A stretch of 64,000 nt of DNA from Pseudomonas sp. PDNC002. GTDB lineage: Bacteria; Pseudomonadota; Gammaproteobacteria; Pseudomonadales; Pseudomonadaceae. Positions 46,501 through 53,925 of this stretch are shown one piece after another (the stretch's first letter is position 1; each line of letters starts with the position of its first letter). The stretch covers positions 2,574,001 through 2,638,000 of the forward strand of contig NZ_CP070356.1 in NCBI RefSeq assembly GCF_016919445.1. The letters run 5' to 3'. The position numbers and the translations under genes were made by a program. Under the pieces are notes generated by a model, which saw nothing but the letters and a program-made list of their open reading frames with translations, was not told where the DNA came from and did not search any database.

Positions 46501-46644
46501 CATGGCCGCGAGCAACGGCAAGAGGAACAGGAAGAGGATCAGGAATCGGTGGTGGTGGGCTTTTCCTTGGGGAATACCGGGCTCCAAGCCACCCGGTTGA
46601 CTTGCTGCTTGCGTACCGGAATGCTTCGGTTTGCCCATCTTCAC
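43522..46644 (-). CDS. Large class A penicillin-binding protein-like peptidoglycan synthase
   Basis: A 1040-residue protein. It has an N-terminal membrane helix (about 33-53) and a GT51 transglycosylase region with IENRDLLDPDRPYLNP (a variant of the EDRxF motif) and GGSTLATQIEKYRHS near residue 224. A transpeptidase-type domain follows, with SxxK in GSTAK near 513, SIN in ESINLPFVR and KTGT near 941. All three penicillin-binding motifs are present, so both activities are plausible. It is longer than PBP1a/1b (about 750-820), with an extra helical stretch between SxN and KTG. The GTG at 46644 or ATG at 46638 starts it. Confidence 0.82.
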   Translation of the reverse strand: MKMGKPKHSGTQAASQPGGLEPGIPQGKAHHHRFLILFLFLLPLLAAMGAALLYEARTSKLQARELSRYATGLTWSLEQGGTGSVVYPQGGPFDRRLGYQQLPTFLDRLHERNFVTLSQARFSDPLMQYTGHGMFPPYPEKAQAGVDIADCRGLPIYNFRYPQRLYANFESISPTIVNSLLFIENRDLLDPDRPYLNPAIDWSRFTQASVAQVGKIVGLGNHAPGGSTLATQIEKYRHSEDGRTNSITDKLRQMASASVRTYQGGAENMAARRNVALTYLNSVPLSAQPGYGEVSGLPDGLWIWYGADYQQVNKLLNAPPASGAELAAQGKALRQVVSLMIAHRRPSWYLARGRDQLAVLTDSYLRLLAQNNVIAPELRDAALKQKLVFRDPRSEPSFTPLENNKGIGLARTRLAGMLDVPLYDLDRLDMSFTTTLQHELQEQVTGYLRHLSDPDFAEQIGLFGEHLLSKDKTKDVRYSFTLFERTPSGNRVRVQTDSTEQPFDINEGSKLELGSTAKLRVLATYLETVADLHQQYAAMPAAELKKVPVEPLDFITRWSIDYLITAKDRNLPDMLAAALQRKYSASPYESFFTGGGIHTFSNFRKEDNGRIPTLQDALRESINLPFVRLLRDLVRHDIYANEGSKVAVLADDKDPRRQDYLDRFVDKESQVYLLRFWQKYKGKDNDDRLSTFLDGLRAWPVRLAAIHRYLQPQADLPTFAAFLQDRLKQGKYSGDKLTDKRIGDLYTRYGPGAFDLNDQGYVARVHPLELWLLGYLQRQPAATFADAVAASSAERKQVYGWLFKSRHKYARDKRIRIMLEVEAFLDLHEQWKRLGYPFDHLVPSLATALGSSGDRPAALAELMGIILNDGVRMPTLRIDSLHFGASTPYEVTLGPESGTGRQVMQSEVAQALRTALSQVVDAGTARRLSGSFKLADGSPLVMGGKTGTGDNRIESVTRSGWVKSSKAMNRTATFVFYLGPRHFGTLTAYVAGSESDNFKFTSALPVQVLKGMAPMLSSYLEPGISTGCQERLDNLRVSWR

Positions 46645-46892
46645 GCCCTGCCCATGCTCAACGGCGAGGTTCTGCTGGCGTCACGAGGTAAGCCGTATTT
46701 CTGCGCAAATGTGGCGACGTCGCAGACACGGCGAAACGCCAACAGGCCCTCAGGTCAGCGGACTCCGCCCACGTGATGGCCGACGCCCCTCCCGGCGCCG
46801 CGAAAGCCCCATGCCAGCGGCTTTCCTATTCTCCAGCGTAGTTCGCGGCGGAAAATCTGCGCGCCGCGAAGCACCGTTCCGAGCTCGCCGGA

Positions 46893-46921
46893 TTGATTTG
46901 CCGACGGCCAGCATGTGCAAT
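46893..46921 (+). promoter_or_regulatory. Candidate sigma-70 promoter for the small secreted protein gene
   Basis: TTGATT (46893-46898) and TGCAAT (46916-46921) are separated by exactly 17 bases and lie 29 bases before the ATG at 46950. The rest of the 305-bp gap from 46645 shows no gene. Confidence 0.4.
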
Positions 46922-46949
46922 GTATTTATTTCGACAGGAAGCCCCGGTC

Positions 46950-47195
46950 ATGCGTTCGCATTTTTTGCCCCTTGTCGCGTTGTTGCTGGTGCCGCTGAGC
47001 CTCAGCGCCGCGCCCATGCCATTCTACAAGTGGCAAAGCAAGCTGGATGGCGCCTATACCTGCCAGCAGACCTCGCCGGGCAGTGGTTGGACGAAGATCG
47101 GCGGGCCGTTCCGCGACGCCGTTTGCCGCGAGGTGCTGCCGCAGACCCCGCCGCCCAAGGGGCTGGCGCTGCCCAAGGCACTGAGGACGCAGTAG
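46950..47195 (+). CDS. Small secreted protein of unknown function
   Basis: An 81-residue protein with a signal peptide (about 1-20, ending LSLSAAP). The mature 60 residues have two Cys (YTCQQ and AVCRE) that may form a disulfide, a central SKLDGAYTCQQTSPGSGW stretch and a Pro/Leu-rich tail. AGGA is ten bases from the ATG. I do not recognise the family; it is probably periplasmic or exported. Confidence 0.65.
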   Translation: MRSHFLPLVALLLVPLSLSAAPMPFYKWQSKLDGAYTCQQTSPGSGWTKIGGPFRDAVCREVLPQTPPPKGLALPKALRTQ

Positions 47196-47228
47196 TACAG
47201 GACCATGGGCAGTTATCTGTACCGGGAA

Positions 47229-47414
47229 GGAGTGCGCCGTTGCTTCCCCTCACCCCGGCCCTCTCCCTCAGGGAGAGGGGGCAGGGCGTGCCGGTTGAGC
47301 CCCCTGGTTTCATCCTGCACCGAACAGTTCCCTCTCCCTCAGGAGCGGGGCTCACAGCCAGGGTCAGGGCAGGGGTGCTTGATCCCGTAGGAGCGGATTC
47401 ATCCGCGATCGCTT
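47229..47414. repeat. Composite repeat cassette upstream of a methyltransferase gene
   Basis: CCCTCACCCCGGCCCTCTCC (47229-47248) and a degenerate inverted partner ending CAGGGTCAGGGCAGGGG near 47375 are followed by a REP unit GTAGGAGCGGATTCATCCGC (47390-47409). The arrangement mirrors the cassettes at 39.4 and 43.4 kb. Confidence 0.8.
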
Positions 47415-47436
47415 CACCTCACGCACGGAGTTCGCC

Positions 47437-48114
47437 ATGACCGACCACGACGCCCGGATCCGCCATAGCTGGCAGGCCAACGCTGACGCCTGGACCCGCG
47501 CCGTGCGCGAGCAGCGTATCGAGAGCCGGCGGCTGGTGACGGACGCCGCGATCCTCGCCGCCGTCGCCGAAGGCCCGGCGCAGCGTGCTCTGGACATCGG
47601 CTGCGGTGAAGGCTGGTTGTGCCGCGCATTGGCGGCGCGGGGCAGCGAGTGCGTCGGCGTGGATGCCTCCGCGCCCCTGATCGAGTCCGCGCAAGCAGCG
47701 GGTGGCGGGCGCTACGAGGTGATGGACTACGCGGCGTTGATCGCCCACGGGGAGTCCCTCGGCCAGTTCGACCTCCTGGTGTGCAACTTCGCCTTGCTCG
47801 ACGACTACATCGCGCCACTGCTCGGCGCCTTGCGCGAACGCGTCGCGCCCGGCGGGCGCCTGCTGATCCAGACCGTGCATCCCTGGACCGCCTGTGGGGA
47901 CGAGCCGTACGCCGACGGTTGGCGGCTGGAAACCTTCGCCGCTTTCGGCGGGGAGTTCAGCACGCCGATGCCCTGGTTCTTCCGTACGCTGGAGTCCTGG
48001 CTGGCGCTGCTGGCTGCCAGCGGCTGGCGCTTGCGGCAGCTGCGCGAACCCCGGCATCCGGACACCGGCAAACCCTGCTCGCTGCTCCTGGACCTGCAGC
48101 CGCTGGCCGGCTGA
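47437..48114 (+). CDS. Class I SAM-dependent methyltransferase
   Basis: A 225-residue methyltransferase with SAM-binding motif I ALDIGCGEGWLCRAL near residue 51, acidic GVDASAPLIE closing motif II near 73, and LLVCNFALLDDYI as motif IV. A C-terminal part with TVHPWTACGDE resembles small-molecule or ubiquinone-type methyltransferases. The substrate is unknown. It stands alone between a repeat cassette and the permease upstream region. Confidence 0.85.
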   Translation: MTDHDARIRHSWQANADAWTRAVREQRIESRRLVTDAAILAAVAEGPAQRALDIGCGEGWLCRALAARGSECVGVDASAPLIESAQAAGGGRYEVMDYAALIAHGESLGQFDLLVCNFALLDDYIAPLLGALRERVAPGGRLLIQTVHPWTACGDEPYADGWRLETFAAFGGEFSTPMPWFFRTLESWLALLAASGWRLRQLREPRHPDTGKPCSLLLDLQPLAG

Positions 48115-48441
48115 AACCGCTCTACGCCGGGAGCTCGCGGCCAGCGGGGATGTGGCGAAACGCCGCTATTCCTTTGGTCACATTGCACCTTGGTGGTGCA
48201 GACGATTCGCTCGCACTTGTGTAACACTCGCCCGCGACCTCAGCCGTGGTCCTCCCGCAATGCCCACGTCCGCTTCACAAGAGCGGGCAGCCTCTTCCGG
48301 TGTGCCGTCCTGGAACTGCCAGACACTTCTCCCTCCGTGCCGCCCGGCGCGATGGCGAAGCCGTTTCGGCGCTTCCGCATCCCGACTGCACTTAGAGTCC
48401 TCAGCTGATATTTCCCAAGAACAAAATGAGGTTGCATCACC
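48115..48441 (+). other. 327-bp gap upstream of the amino-acid permease
   Basis: No gene is seen. ACCTTGGTGGTGCAGACG near 48188 and short imperfect inverted repeats occur, but no convincing sigma-70 or sigma-54 promoter was found. The gap is long enough for a regulated promoter and a leader. Confidence 0.4.
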
Positions 48442-49821
48442 ATGTCGTCCCACGATCTCCAAAGGGATCTCAACGAGCGGCACATCCGTCTCATGGCCCT
48501 GGGCGCCTGCATCGGCGTCGGTCTGTTCCTCGGCTCCGCCAAGGCCATCCAGATGGCCGGCCCGGCCATCATGCTGTCCTACATCATCGGCGGTCTCGCC
48601 ATCCTCGTGATCATGCGCGCCCTCGGCGAGATGGCCGTGCACAATCCCGTGGCCGGCTCCTTCGCCCGCTATGCGCAGGACTACCTCGGCCCGCTGGCCG
48701 GCTACCTGACCGGCTGGAACTACTGGTTCCTCTGGCTGGTGACCTGCGTCGCGGAGATCACCGCGGTGGCCATCTACATGGGCATCTGGTTCCCCGACGT
48801 GCCGCGCTGGATCTGGGCGCTGGCCGCGCTGGCGAGCATGGGCACCATCAACCTGGTGGCGGTACGCGCCTTCGGTGAGTTCGAGTTCTGGTTCGCCCTG
48901 ATCAAGATCGTCACCATCGTCGCCATGATCCTGGCCGGCGCCGGCATGATCTTCTTCGGCCTGGGCAACGGCGGTATCGCCACCGGAATCTCCAACCTCT
49001 GGAGCAACGGCGGCTTCATGCCCCACGGCATCACCGGCGTGCTGATGTCGCTGCAGATGGTGATGTTCGCCTACCTGGGCGTGGAGATGATCGGCCTCAC
49101 CGCCGGCGAAGCGAAGAACCCGCAGAAGACCATCCCCGGCGCGATCAACTCGGTGTTCTGGCGCATCCTGCTGTTCTACGTGGGCGCGCTGTTCGTGATC
49201 ATGTCGATCTACCCGTGGAACGAGATCGGCACCCAGGGCAGCCCCTTCGTGATGACCTTCGAGCGCATGGGCATCAAGACCGCCGCCGGCATCATCAACT
49301 TCGTGGTGATCACCGCCGCGCTGTCGTCCTGCAACGGCGGCATCTTCAGCACCGGTCGCATGCTCTACAGCCTTGCTCAGCATGGCCAGGCTCCGGCCGT
49401 GTTCGCCAAGACCTCCAGGGGCGGCGTGCCGCGCAATGCGCTGCTGCTGTCCATCGCCGCGCTGCTGCTGGGCGTGCTGCTGAACTATCTCGTGCCGGAA
49501 AAGGTGTTCACCTGGGTCACCTCCATCGCCACCTTCGGTGCGATCTGGACCTGGGCGATGATCCTGCTGGCGCAGCTGAAGTTCCGCCGTGGCCTCTCCG
49601 CCGCCGAAGCCGGCAAGCTGCAGTTCAGGATGTGGCTGTACCCGATCAGCTCCTACCTGGCCATGGCCTTCCTGGTGCTGGTGGTGGTGTTGATGGCGTT
49701 CTTCGAGGACACCCGCATCGCGCTGTACATCGGCCCGGCCTTCCTGGTGCTGCTGACGGTGCTGTACTACGCGCTGAACCTGGCTCCGAAAGAGCAGGGC
49801 AGTGTGGCCAGCCGCGCCTGA
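48442..49821 (+). CDS. Amino-acid permease of the AAT family (ProY-like)
   Basis: A 459-residue APC-superfamily permease with 12 membrane helices. The N-terminus LNERHIRLMALGACIGVGLFLGSAKAI includes the substrate-site GACIGVGLFLGS, and the FAYLGVEMIGLTAGEAKNPQ segment is diagnostic of AAT members. It is most like ProY/CycA-type transporters. In P. aeruginosa the corresponding gene also follows the large PBP-like gene (from memory). Substrate is not proven; proline or an aliphatic amino acid is likely. Confidence 0.9.
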   Translation: MSSHDLQRDLNERHIRLMALGACIGVGLFLGSAKAIQMAGPAIMLSYIIGGLAILVIMRALGEMAVHNPVAGSFARYAQDYLGPLAGYLTGWNYWFLWLVTCVAEITAVAIYMGIWFPDVPRWIWALAALASMGTINLVAVRAFGEFEFWFALIKIVTIVAMILAGAGMIFFGLGNGGIATGISNLWSNGGFMPHGITGVLMSLQMVMFAYLGVEMIGLTAGEAKNPQKTIPGAINSVFWRILLFYVGALFVIMSIYPWNEIGTQGSPFVMTFERMGIKTAAGIINFVVITAALSSCNGGIFSTGRMLYSLAQHGQAPAVFAKTSRGGVPRNALLLSIAALLLGVLLNYLVPEKVFTWVTSIATFGAIWTWAMILLAQLKFRRGLSAAEAGKLQFRMWLYPISSYLAMAFLVLVVVLMAFFEDTRIALYIGPAFLVLLTVLYYALNLAPKEQGSVASRA

Positions 49822-49839
49822 TGCTCGGTTGAACGAATG

Positions 49840-49867
49840 AAAAGGGCCTCTTCGGAGGCCCTTTTTT
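49840..49867 (+). terminator. Terminator after the permease gene
   Basis: AAAAGGGCCTC and GAGGCCCTTTT flank a TTCG tetraloop and are followed by T-rich sequence. It lies 18 bases after the permease stop and just before the convergent isomerase stop, so it may work in both directions. Confidence 0.92.
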
Positions 49868-49876
49868 ATTGCTGGA

Positions 49877-50251
49877 TCAGGCGCTGGGCAGGCTGCCAGC
49901 CATGCGGGTCAGGCTGCGGTCGAATTCGGTGATTTCCAGTTGCAGGCCGACGGGGCGTGTTTCGATGAGTGCGGCGAGGGTCTGCTCGGCGGTGGCGAAC
50001 AGCGTGTCGACGATGCGCTGGCGCAGCTCCTCCGGGCGACCGGGAGCGATGCGGATCTGGATGTTGATGAAGGCTTCGCCTTGGGTGTTGGCGCCGACGT
50101 GGTACTGGTCGATGGCGCGGGCGAAAGTGCGCAGGCCGTTGCTGGGGAATACGCCCAGACCTTGTGCCGCCTCATGCAGCTTGCGGGGTAGTTCAAGCGT
50201 GCGCAGGGCGTCGGTGAGGTTGGCGGTGTAGTCGATGGCGATGTGGGGCAT
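49877..50251 (-). CDS. 5-carboxymethyl-2-hydroxymuconate delta-isomerase family protein
   Basis: A 124-residue tautomerase-superfamily protein. Pro2 (PHIAIDYTANL) would become the N-terminal catalytic base after Met removal. The family acts in homoprotocatechuate breakdown, but no other hpa genes are near, so the true substrate is uncertain. The segment ANTQGEAFINIQIRI matches the family core. It is a single gene bounded by a terminator and a tandem repeat array. Confidence 0.85.
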   Translation of the reverse strand: MPHIAIDYTANLTDALRTLELPRKLHEAAQGLGVFPSNGLRTFARAIDQYHVGANTQGEAFINIQIRIAPGRPEELRQRIVDTLFATAEQTLAALIETRPVGLQLEITEFDRSLTRMAGSLPSA

Positions 50252-50332
50252 GGCAAACGTCCGGTATCCGTGATGCCGGACATCCTAGGAGCGTGCCTCC
50301 GCGAAGGCTATGCGAGTGACTACGTATTCGAA

Positions 50333-50570
50333 CCATCGCGGACGGAGTCCGCTCCTACGCTCGCCGAATAGCGCGGAGCCCTTCGTAGGAGCGGACCTTG
50401 TCCGCGAAATCCACCGCGAACGCATACACGGCTATCGGCAAACACCGGCGGTGGGCGCCTATTGTAGGAGCGGACCTTGTCCGCGAAATCCACCGCGAAG
50501 GCATATACGGCTATCGGCAAACGCCGGCGGTGGGCGCCTATTGTAGGAGCGGACCTTGTCCGCGATTGGC
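50333..50570. repeat. Tandem 79-bp repeat array built on a REP unit
   Basis: An inverted REP (50334-50358) is followed by two full direct repeats of 79 bp (50385-50463 and 50464-50542) and a third partial copy (50543-50567). Each begins GTAGGAGCGGACCTTGTCCG and contains CGGCTATCGGCAAAC. The two full copies differ at about three positions (for example CGAACGCATACACGG versus CGAAGGCATATACGG). Confidence 0.88.
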
Positions 50571-50573
50571 CGA

Positions 50574-52484
50574 TCAGCCCGGCAACAACGGCGGCATCGG
50601 GCAATCCAGGATATCCGCCACCGCGCGCATCAGCTCCGCTTCGCTGGCGGTGATCTGGCCGTCGTGCTCCACGCAGCGCGCCAGTGCCTTGAGCAGTTGC
50701 GGTTTCTGCAGCGGCCGCAGTTGCTCCAGCTTCTTCAAGGCGTTTTCCAGATCGCGCAGGCTGCCCGTCGCCGGCAAGGGCCGGGGCGCGAAGGGCAGGC
50801 CGGTCCAGGCATCGGCGAACGCCTGTTCGATCTGCAGGTCGCTGGCTTCGCCCACGCGGGCGAGGAACGCCAGCAGTGTCGCGCAGGCATCGGACAGGTC
50901 CGCCAGCGCCACGTTGCCAATCTTCCCGCTGCCCGGCCGCAGGTTGCGCTCGATGATGCGCAGCAGCGTCCATTCCAGCAGCTTTACCTTGCCGTCCAGC
51001 TTGATCAGCAGCGCCATGTTCTCCCGCAGGGCGAGGAAGGCCTTGGCGTCCAACTGCTTGAGCGCCGGCATGGCCAGATCGAGCAAGGGCAGTCGCTGGC
51101 CCGGATCGAGGTGGACCAGCGATTCCTCCAGCAGGTCCAGTTGCAGCGCGAGACTCAGGTTCAGGTGCTGCTTGATCGCTTCCAGCTGGCGCGCACGCAG
51201 GCCGGATTCGCTGTCCAGCAGCAGCCCGTAGACCAGCGCCTGGGCGCCTTCGCTGTCATGGGCCGCGCGTTGCAGTCGCTCATCCAGGCGTTGCAGGGTG
51301 CTGCGGGCTTCCTGCAGGTGCGCGATGGTAGGCGCGCCGACGGCGGCCACTGCCACTTCCACGGCGCTGGGCTGGTAAGGCTGTCCGGCGACGGCGGCGG
51401 TCCAGGCGTCCTTGTTCATCAGCGCCACGTCCAGGCGTGGTTCGAATTTCGGGTAGCGGCCGTCCCAGCCCGGATCGACACGGCGGATGCGGTCCTTCAG
51501 CGGCGGGTGCGTATCGAACCAACTGCTGCCCACACCGTCGCCGAAGTACAGGTGGCTGAATTCTGCCGCGCGCGGGGCACTGAGCAGGGCGCCGAGCGGG
51601 TTGCCACCGATCTTCTTCAGCGCACCGGCGATGGTCGAAGGGTCGCGGGTGAACTGCACGGCCGAGGCGTCGGCCAGGAACTCGCGTTGGCGGCTGACCG
51701 AAGCCTTGATCAACTGGCCAAAGAAAGTCCCCACATAGCCCAGCACGTAGAGGACCACGCCGGCGCCGATCACCAGCAGCACCACGCTGCCGCCGCCGTT
51801 CTTGTCGTTGCTGCTGCTCCGGCTGCTGATGCGGATGCCGCTGCTGGTCTCGCTCCAGCCGCGCAGCAGCATGCCGCCGATCAAACCGAGCAGGAGCATG
51901 CCGTGGAGCAGGGCGGTCAGCCGGGTGTTGAGCAGCATGTCGCCGTGGTGGATGTGGCTGAACTCGTGGGCGATCACGCCCTGCAGTTCATTGCGGTCGA
52001 GTTGCTCGATGGCACCGCGGGTGATGCCGATCACCGCATCGCGGGGGCTGAGGCCGGCGGCGAAGGCGTTGATCGAGCCGTCTTCCAGCACGTACACCGG
52101 CGGTACCGGAGAGCCGGATGCCAGCGCCATTTCCTCGACGACGTTGAGCAGGCGGCGCTCGTCGGCGTTGCCGGCGCTGAGGTTGAGCAGGCGGCCGCCG
52201 AGGCTCTCGGCCACGACCTTGCCGCCGGCGCTCAATTGCACCTGTTTGTACAGTGCGCCGAGGACGACCACGCCGACGATCACGGCGGCCACCGACAGGT
52301 ACAGCTCCGGATCGGGCAGGGAGGCGCGCGAGGTCAGGTGCAGCGCCGGCTCACCCAGGTGACGCCAGAGCCAGCCCAGGGCGAAGCTGGTGATAGTCAC
52401 CAGGCAGACCACTGCCACGGTCAGCAGCAGGACCAGGCGCCCGGTCTGCTTGCGGGCGCGGTCCTGGTGTTCGAAGAAGTTCAT
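50574..52484 (-). CDS. M48-family membrane metallopeptidase
   Basis: A 636-residue protein with two N-terminal membrane helices (about 15-40 and 60-80), then the zinc site HEFSH in GVIAHEFSHIHHGD near residue 168 with a third ligand Glu expected downstream in QREFLADASAVQF. Two further hydrophobic segments follow. The C-terminal 300 residues are helical and soluble, of unknown role. It lies 22 bases after lemA, a recurrent gene pair. Confidence 0.88.
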   Translation of the reverse strand: MNFFEHQDRARKQTGRLVLLLTVAVVCLVTITSFALGWLWRHLGEPALHLTSRASLPDPELYLSVAAVIVGVVVLGALYKQVQLSAGGKVVAESLGGRLLNLSAGNADERRLLNVVEEMALASGSPVPPVYVLEDGSINAFAAGLSPRDAVIGITRGAIEQLDRNELQGVIAHEFSHIHHGDMLLNTRLTALLHGMLLLGLIGGMLLRGWSETSSGIRISSRSSSNDKNGGGSVVLLVIGAGVVLYVLGYVGTFFGQLIKASVSRQREFLADASAVQFTRDPSTIAGALKKIGGNPLGALLSAPRAAEFSHLYFGDGVGSSWFDTHPPLKDRIRRVDPGWDGRYPKFEPRLDVALMNKDAWTAAVAGQPYQPSAVEVAVAAVGAPTIAHLQEARSTLQRLDERLQRAAHDSEGAQALVYGLLLDSESGLRARQLEAIKQHLNLSLALQLDLLEESLVHLDPGQRLPLLDLAMPALKQLDAKAFLALRENMALLIKLDGKVKLLEWTLLRIIERNLRPGSGKIGNVALADLSDACATLLAFLARVGEASDLQIEQAFADAWTGLPFAPRPLPATGSLRDLENALKKLEQLRPLQKPQLLKALARCVEHDGQITASEAELMRAVADILDCPMPPLLPG

Positions 52485-52505
52485 CGCGCGTCCTGCGCCG
52501 AGGTG

Positions 52506-53102
52506 TTAGAAGGCGACTTTCGGCGCGGCCTGGATCTGCTCGCGGTCGTCGAACTCGAGCAGGCTGGCGTCCTTGGTGTGGCCGTAGGTCTTGGCCAGGA
52601 AGTTGGCGGGGAAGGACTGGCGGTAGGTGTTGTACTCCATCACCGCGTCGTTGTACGCCTGGCGGGCGAAGGCCACCTTGTTCTCGGTGCTCGACAGTTC
52701 CTCGCTGACCTGTTGCAGGTTCTGCGAGGCCTTGAGGTCCGGGTAGGCTTCCAGGGTCACATTCAGGCGGCCTATGGCGCCACCCAGGGCGTTCTCGGCG
52801 GCGGCCAGTTGCGCCATGCGTCCGGCATCGCCCGGCTGTTCGGCGGCGGCCTTCAGGCCGGCCACGGCGGCGTTGCGCGCGGCGATCACGGCTTCCAGGG
52901 TCTCGCGCTCGTGCTTGAGATAGGCCTTGGCGGTTTCCACCAGGTTGGGGATCAGGTCGTAGCGGCGCTTGAGTTGCACCTCGATCTGCGCGAAGGCGTT
53001 CTGATACCGGTTGCGCAGTGCCACCAGGCGGTTGAAGACGCTGATCAGCAGGAAGATCACGCCAGCGATGATGGCGAGGATAATGATCGAAGAGACGCTC
53101 AT
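52506..53102 (-). CDS. LemA family protein
   Basis: A 198-residue protein with one N-terminal membrane helix (about 5-25, IIILAIIAGVIFLLISVF), the LemA hallmark LKRRYDLIPNLVETAKAYLKHE near residues 45-66, and a helical coiled-coil body ending in QAAPKVAF. LemA proteins are membrane-anchored helical bundles, usually next to an M48 peptidase or TPM domain gene, and are thought to present or tune membrane proteolysis. It is co-transcribed with the M48 peptidase downstream. Confidence 0.93.
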   Translation of the reverse strand: MSVSSIIILAIIAGVIFLLISVFNRLVALRNRYQNAFAQIEVQLKRRYDLIPNLVETAKAYLKHERETLEAVIAARNAAVAGLKAAAEQPGDAGRMAQLAAAENALGGAIGRLNVTLEAYPDLKASQNLQQVSEELSSTENKVAFARQAYNDAVMEYNTYRQSFPANFLAKTYGHTKDASLLEFDDREQIQAAPKVAF

Positions 53103-53224
53103 GGGATTTCCTTATCGGCAGGCGATCGAGCCCCGATAATAGCGGAAAGCCAGTGGCGTGTTGGGCAACTTCTCACGTCTTGCTTCGTTAGTTCATCGGC
53201 GGTGTTGCGGCGCATTTCTAAATG

Positions 53225-53252
53225 AAACAGGGCCTCCCTGGAGGCCCTGTTT
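53225..53252 (-). terminator. Terminator downstream of the isochorismatase-family gene
   Basis: AAACAGGGCCTCC and GGAGGCCCTGTTT form a 13-bp stem with a two-base loop, 15 bases beyond the stop at 53268 on the minus strand. The T-run is short, but the stem is very strong. Confidence 0.8.
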
Positions 53253-53267
53253 TCGATCTTTTGTGAA

Positions 53268-53816
53268 TCAGCGGTTCAGGTACTCGGCAGTGGACACCAC
53301 CTCGGCGTAGGCGAATGCCAGGGATGCCATGTAGGCCGCATGGACCTGGGCGGCCGGCACCTTCACGCCGTTGAACTCCAGGTCCAGGGTGGCGCAGGCG
53401 TCGTGCAGCACGGTGACCGCGTAGCCGAAGTCGGCGGCAGCGCGGGAGGCGCCATCCACGCACATGTGGCTCATGTGCCCGACCACCACCACGGAGTCGA
53501 TGCCATGCTCGTCGAGAATGGTCTTCAGGTTGGTGTCGCGGAACGAGTTGACGAAGTGCTTGAGCACCACCGGCTCGGCGGGCAGATTGGCGACCTTGGT
53601 GTGGATCTTCGCGCCGTCGCTGCCGGGAACGAAGAAGGGCGCATCGGTGCTTTCGAACTCGTGGCGAATGTGCACCACCAGGTCACCGCGCTCGCGGAAG
53701 GCGGCCAGCACCTTGGCGGCCTGGTCGGCGGCGGCTTCGATGCCGACCAGCGGCCATTTGCCGGAAGGGAAGTAGTCGTTCTGGATATCCACTAGGATGA
53801 GCGCTTGCTTGGCCAT
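53268..53816 (-). CDS. Isochorismatase-family cysteine hydrolase
   Basis: A 182-residue hydrolase with the catalytic triad of the family: Asp in VDIQNDYF (residue 9), Lys in VLKHFVNSF (near 85) and Cys in GHMSHMCVDG (near 118). The SHMCVD context fits amide hydrolases such as nicotinamidase-like enzymes, but the substrate is unknown. It is divergent from a GlxA-type AraC regulator that may control it. Confidence 0.9.
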   Translation of the reverse strand: MAKQALILVDIQNDYFPSGKWPLVGIEAAADQAAKVLAAFRERGDLVVHIRHEFESTDAPFFVPGSDGAKIHTKVANLPAEPVVLKHFVNSFRDTNLKTILDEHGIDSVVVVGHMSHMCVDGASRAAADFGYAVTVLHDACATLDLEFNGVKVPAAQVHAAYMASLAFAYAEVVSTAEYLNR

Positions 53817-53925
53817 TTCCGAATTCCTTCTTGGGAGTTGAGTGGTGAGGAAGTGCGACCAGTATGGTTCGCCGCGCGCCGCGCGGGGATCAGGCGGAAC
53901 GACAATAACCGGGGGAAAACTGACA

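Noticed and set aside
43699..46776. 1025-residue plus-strand frame
   Set aside because: Antisense shadow of the large PBP gene, whose minus-strand frame carries all expected catalytic motifs.
50385..50567. CRISPR-like direct repeats
   Set aside because: The 79-bp units are adjacent with no unique spacers, and each contains a REP palindrome; no cas gene is nearby.
50556..53225. 889-residue plus-strand frame
   Set aside because: Antisense to the M48 peptidase and lemA genes; low-complexity composition and no motif.
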